NCBI RefSeq assembly: GCF_026420865.1
Contig: NZ_JAPCWC010000023.1
Location: forward strand, 1-58,849
Source of the DNA: Novosphingobium clariflavum
GTDB taxonomy: Bacteria > Pseudomonadota > Alphaproteobacteria > Sphingomonadales > Sphingomonadaceae
Length of the DNA stretch: 58,849 bases
Direction: 5' to 3'
Shown here piece by piece: positions 58,387 through 58,849 of this stretch. The notes below the pieces were generated by a model. The model searched no databases. It was not told where the DNA came from and saw only the letters and a program-made list of their open reading frames with translations. Position numbers and translations under genes: made by a program. Each line of letters starts with the position of its first letter. Within the stretch, counting starts at the first letter, position 1.

Positions 58387-58700
58387 GCGTTCTCGTTGGC
58401 CTGCAGGATCCGCGCGACTTTCTTGGCGGTCTCGATCACTTCCTGCTTTTCCTCGGCCAGTGCCGGCGGGTGCGGAAGCGATTCGGGCACGATTTCTGAA
58501 GGCGTCATCCGCACGTGAATGAACGGCACCCAGATCTCGCCGAACTCGGCCTTCTGGTACCACAAGTCGACGACATCGTAGGAAACCCAGAATCCATCGG
58601 GATCCTGCAGCCGCACGCCCTCGCCGATGCGGGGCACGGCGGCGAACCGGACGGTCTCCTGCGTCTGGCGTGTCTCGTTCTGGACTTCGATCTCGATCAA
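58383..58700 (-). CDS. Conserved hypothetical protein coupled to the response regulator
   Basis: A 105-residue protein. A beta-rich N-terminal domain (MIEIEVQNETRQTQETVRFA, then PRIGEGVRLQDPDGFWVSYD and VVDLWYQKAEFGEIWVPFIH) is followed by a Pro/Glu-rich linker and a helical tail (KQEVIETAKKVARILQANEN). No family was recognised. It overlaps the response regulator gene by four nt (ATGA). The domain order and tight coupling suggest a partner or effector of the regulator; this is inference. The window ends 149 nt upstream, with nothing else seen there. Confidence 0.65.
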   Translation of the reverse strand: MIEIEVQNETRQTQETVRFAAVPRIGEGVRLQDPDGFWVSYDVVDLWYQKAEFGEIWVPFIHVRMTPSEIVPESLPHPPALAEEKQEVIETAKKVARILQANENA

Positions 58701-58849
58701 CGAACGGTCTCCTTCGCTTGTCCGGCAAGCTAGGGGGAAATCCTTGCTGAAAAGGAAATTTTACCAATCTCCCGCGCCGTCCCGGCCGGACCGCGCCGGT
58801 TCGCCGCCCCGGCCCGCGTTTTCGGGCTCGAACGAATGCATCGCCCTAT

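Overview
The window is a GC-rich (mostly G/C at third codon positions) chromosomal segment of an alphaproteobacterium, most likely a Novosphingobium-like sphingomonad. This is inferred from LexA boxes of the GTTC-N7-GTTC type, the CckA kinase, a UrcA-family protein, an HWE-type histidine kinase, an RlmN with an acidic insertion, and dispersed repeats. No rRNA, tRNA, CRISPR array, intact insertion sequence or prophage was seen. About 50 genes are supported.

Layout. 0-6 kb: an envelope glycine-zipper protein, an SDR oxidoreductase, Cfa, ArgG, an RlpA protein and an antisense HTH protein. 6-8.5 kb: a lower-GC patch with a dispersed repeat, a small membrane protein, a winged-helix regulator and a frameshifted nucleotidyltransferase. 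8.5-18 kb: uvrA (SOS-regulated), secreted proteins (UrcA family, a Tyr/Asp-rich protein), an HWE kinase, an M28 peptidase and an ABC1/UbiB kinase. 18-22 kb: a MITE-like element abutting a second RlpA lipoprotein, then a Slam-type outer-membrane translocator paired with a TbpB-like double-barrel lipoprotein. 22-28.7 kb: a globin divergent from an NsrR-like Rrf2 regulator with two apparent operators, an M3 peptidase, recN (SOS-regulated) and bamD. 28.7-41.8 kb: a CPA2 antiporter, a NeuD-like acyltransferase, a family 6 DNA glycosylase, two DUF885 peptidase-like paralogues flanking glsA and alaS, and recA (SOS-regulated). 41.8-58.8 kb: the overlapping operon smpB-DUF2062-cckA, an S9 peptidase, dapA, a soluble lytic transglycosylase, a GH27 alpha-galactosidase, greB, an Omp25-like barrel, rlmN, a formylglycine-generating-enzyme homologue and a response-regulator pair.

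How the genes work together. Three DNA-repair genes (uvrA, recN, recA) each carry a perfect GTTC-N7-GTTC box; in uvrA and recN it lies within 12 nt of the start codon. The globin and Rrf2 genes form an apparent nitric-oxide module. Several genes serve the envelope (BamD, two RlpA, lytic transglycosylase, Omp, Slam and its lipoprotein). The most system-like locus is Slam plus the TbpB-like lipoprotein at 18.9-22.0 kb, whose Slam gene has a damaged or non-canonical 5' end. Small non-autonomous repeat elements with TA-type ends (three copies of about 104 nt and one of about 270 nt) sit very close to gene boundaries.
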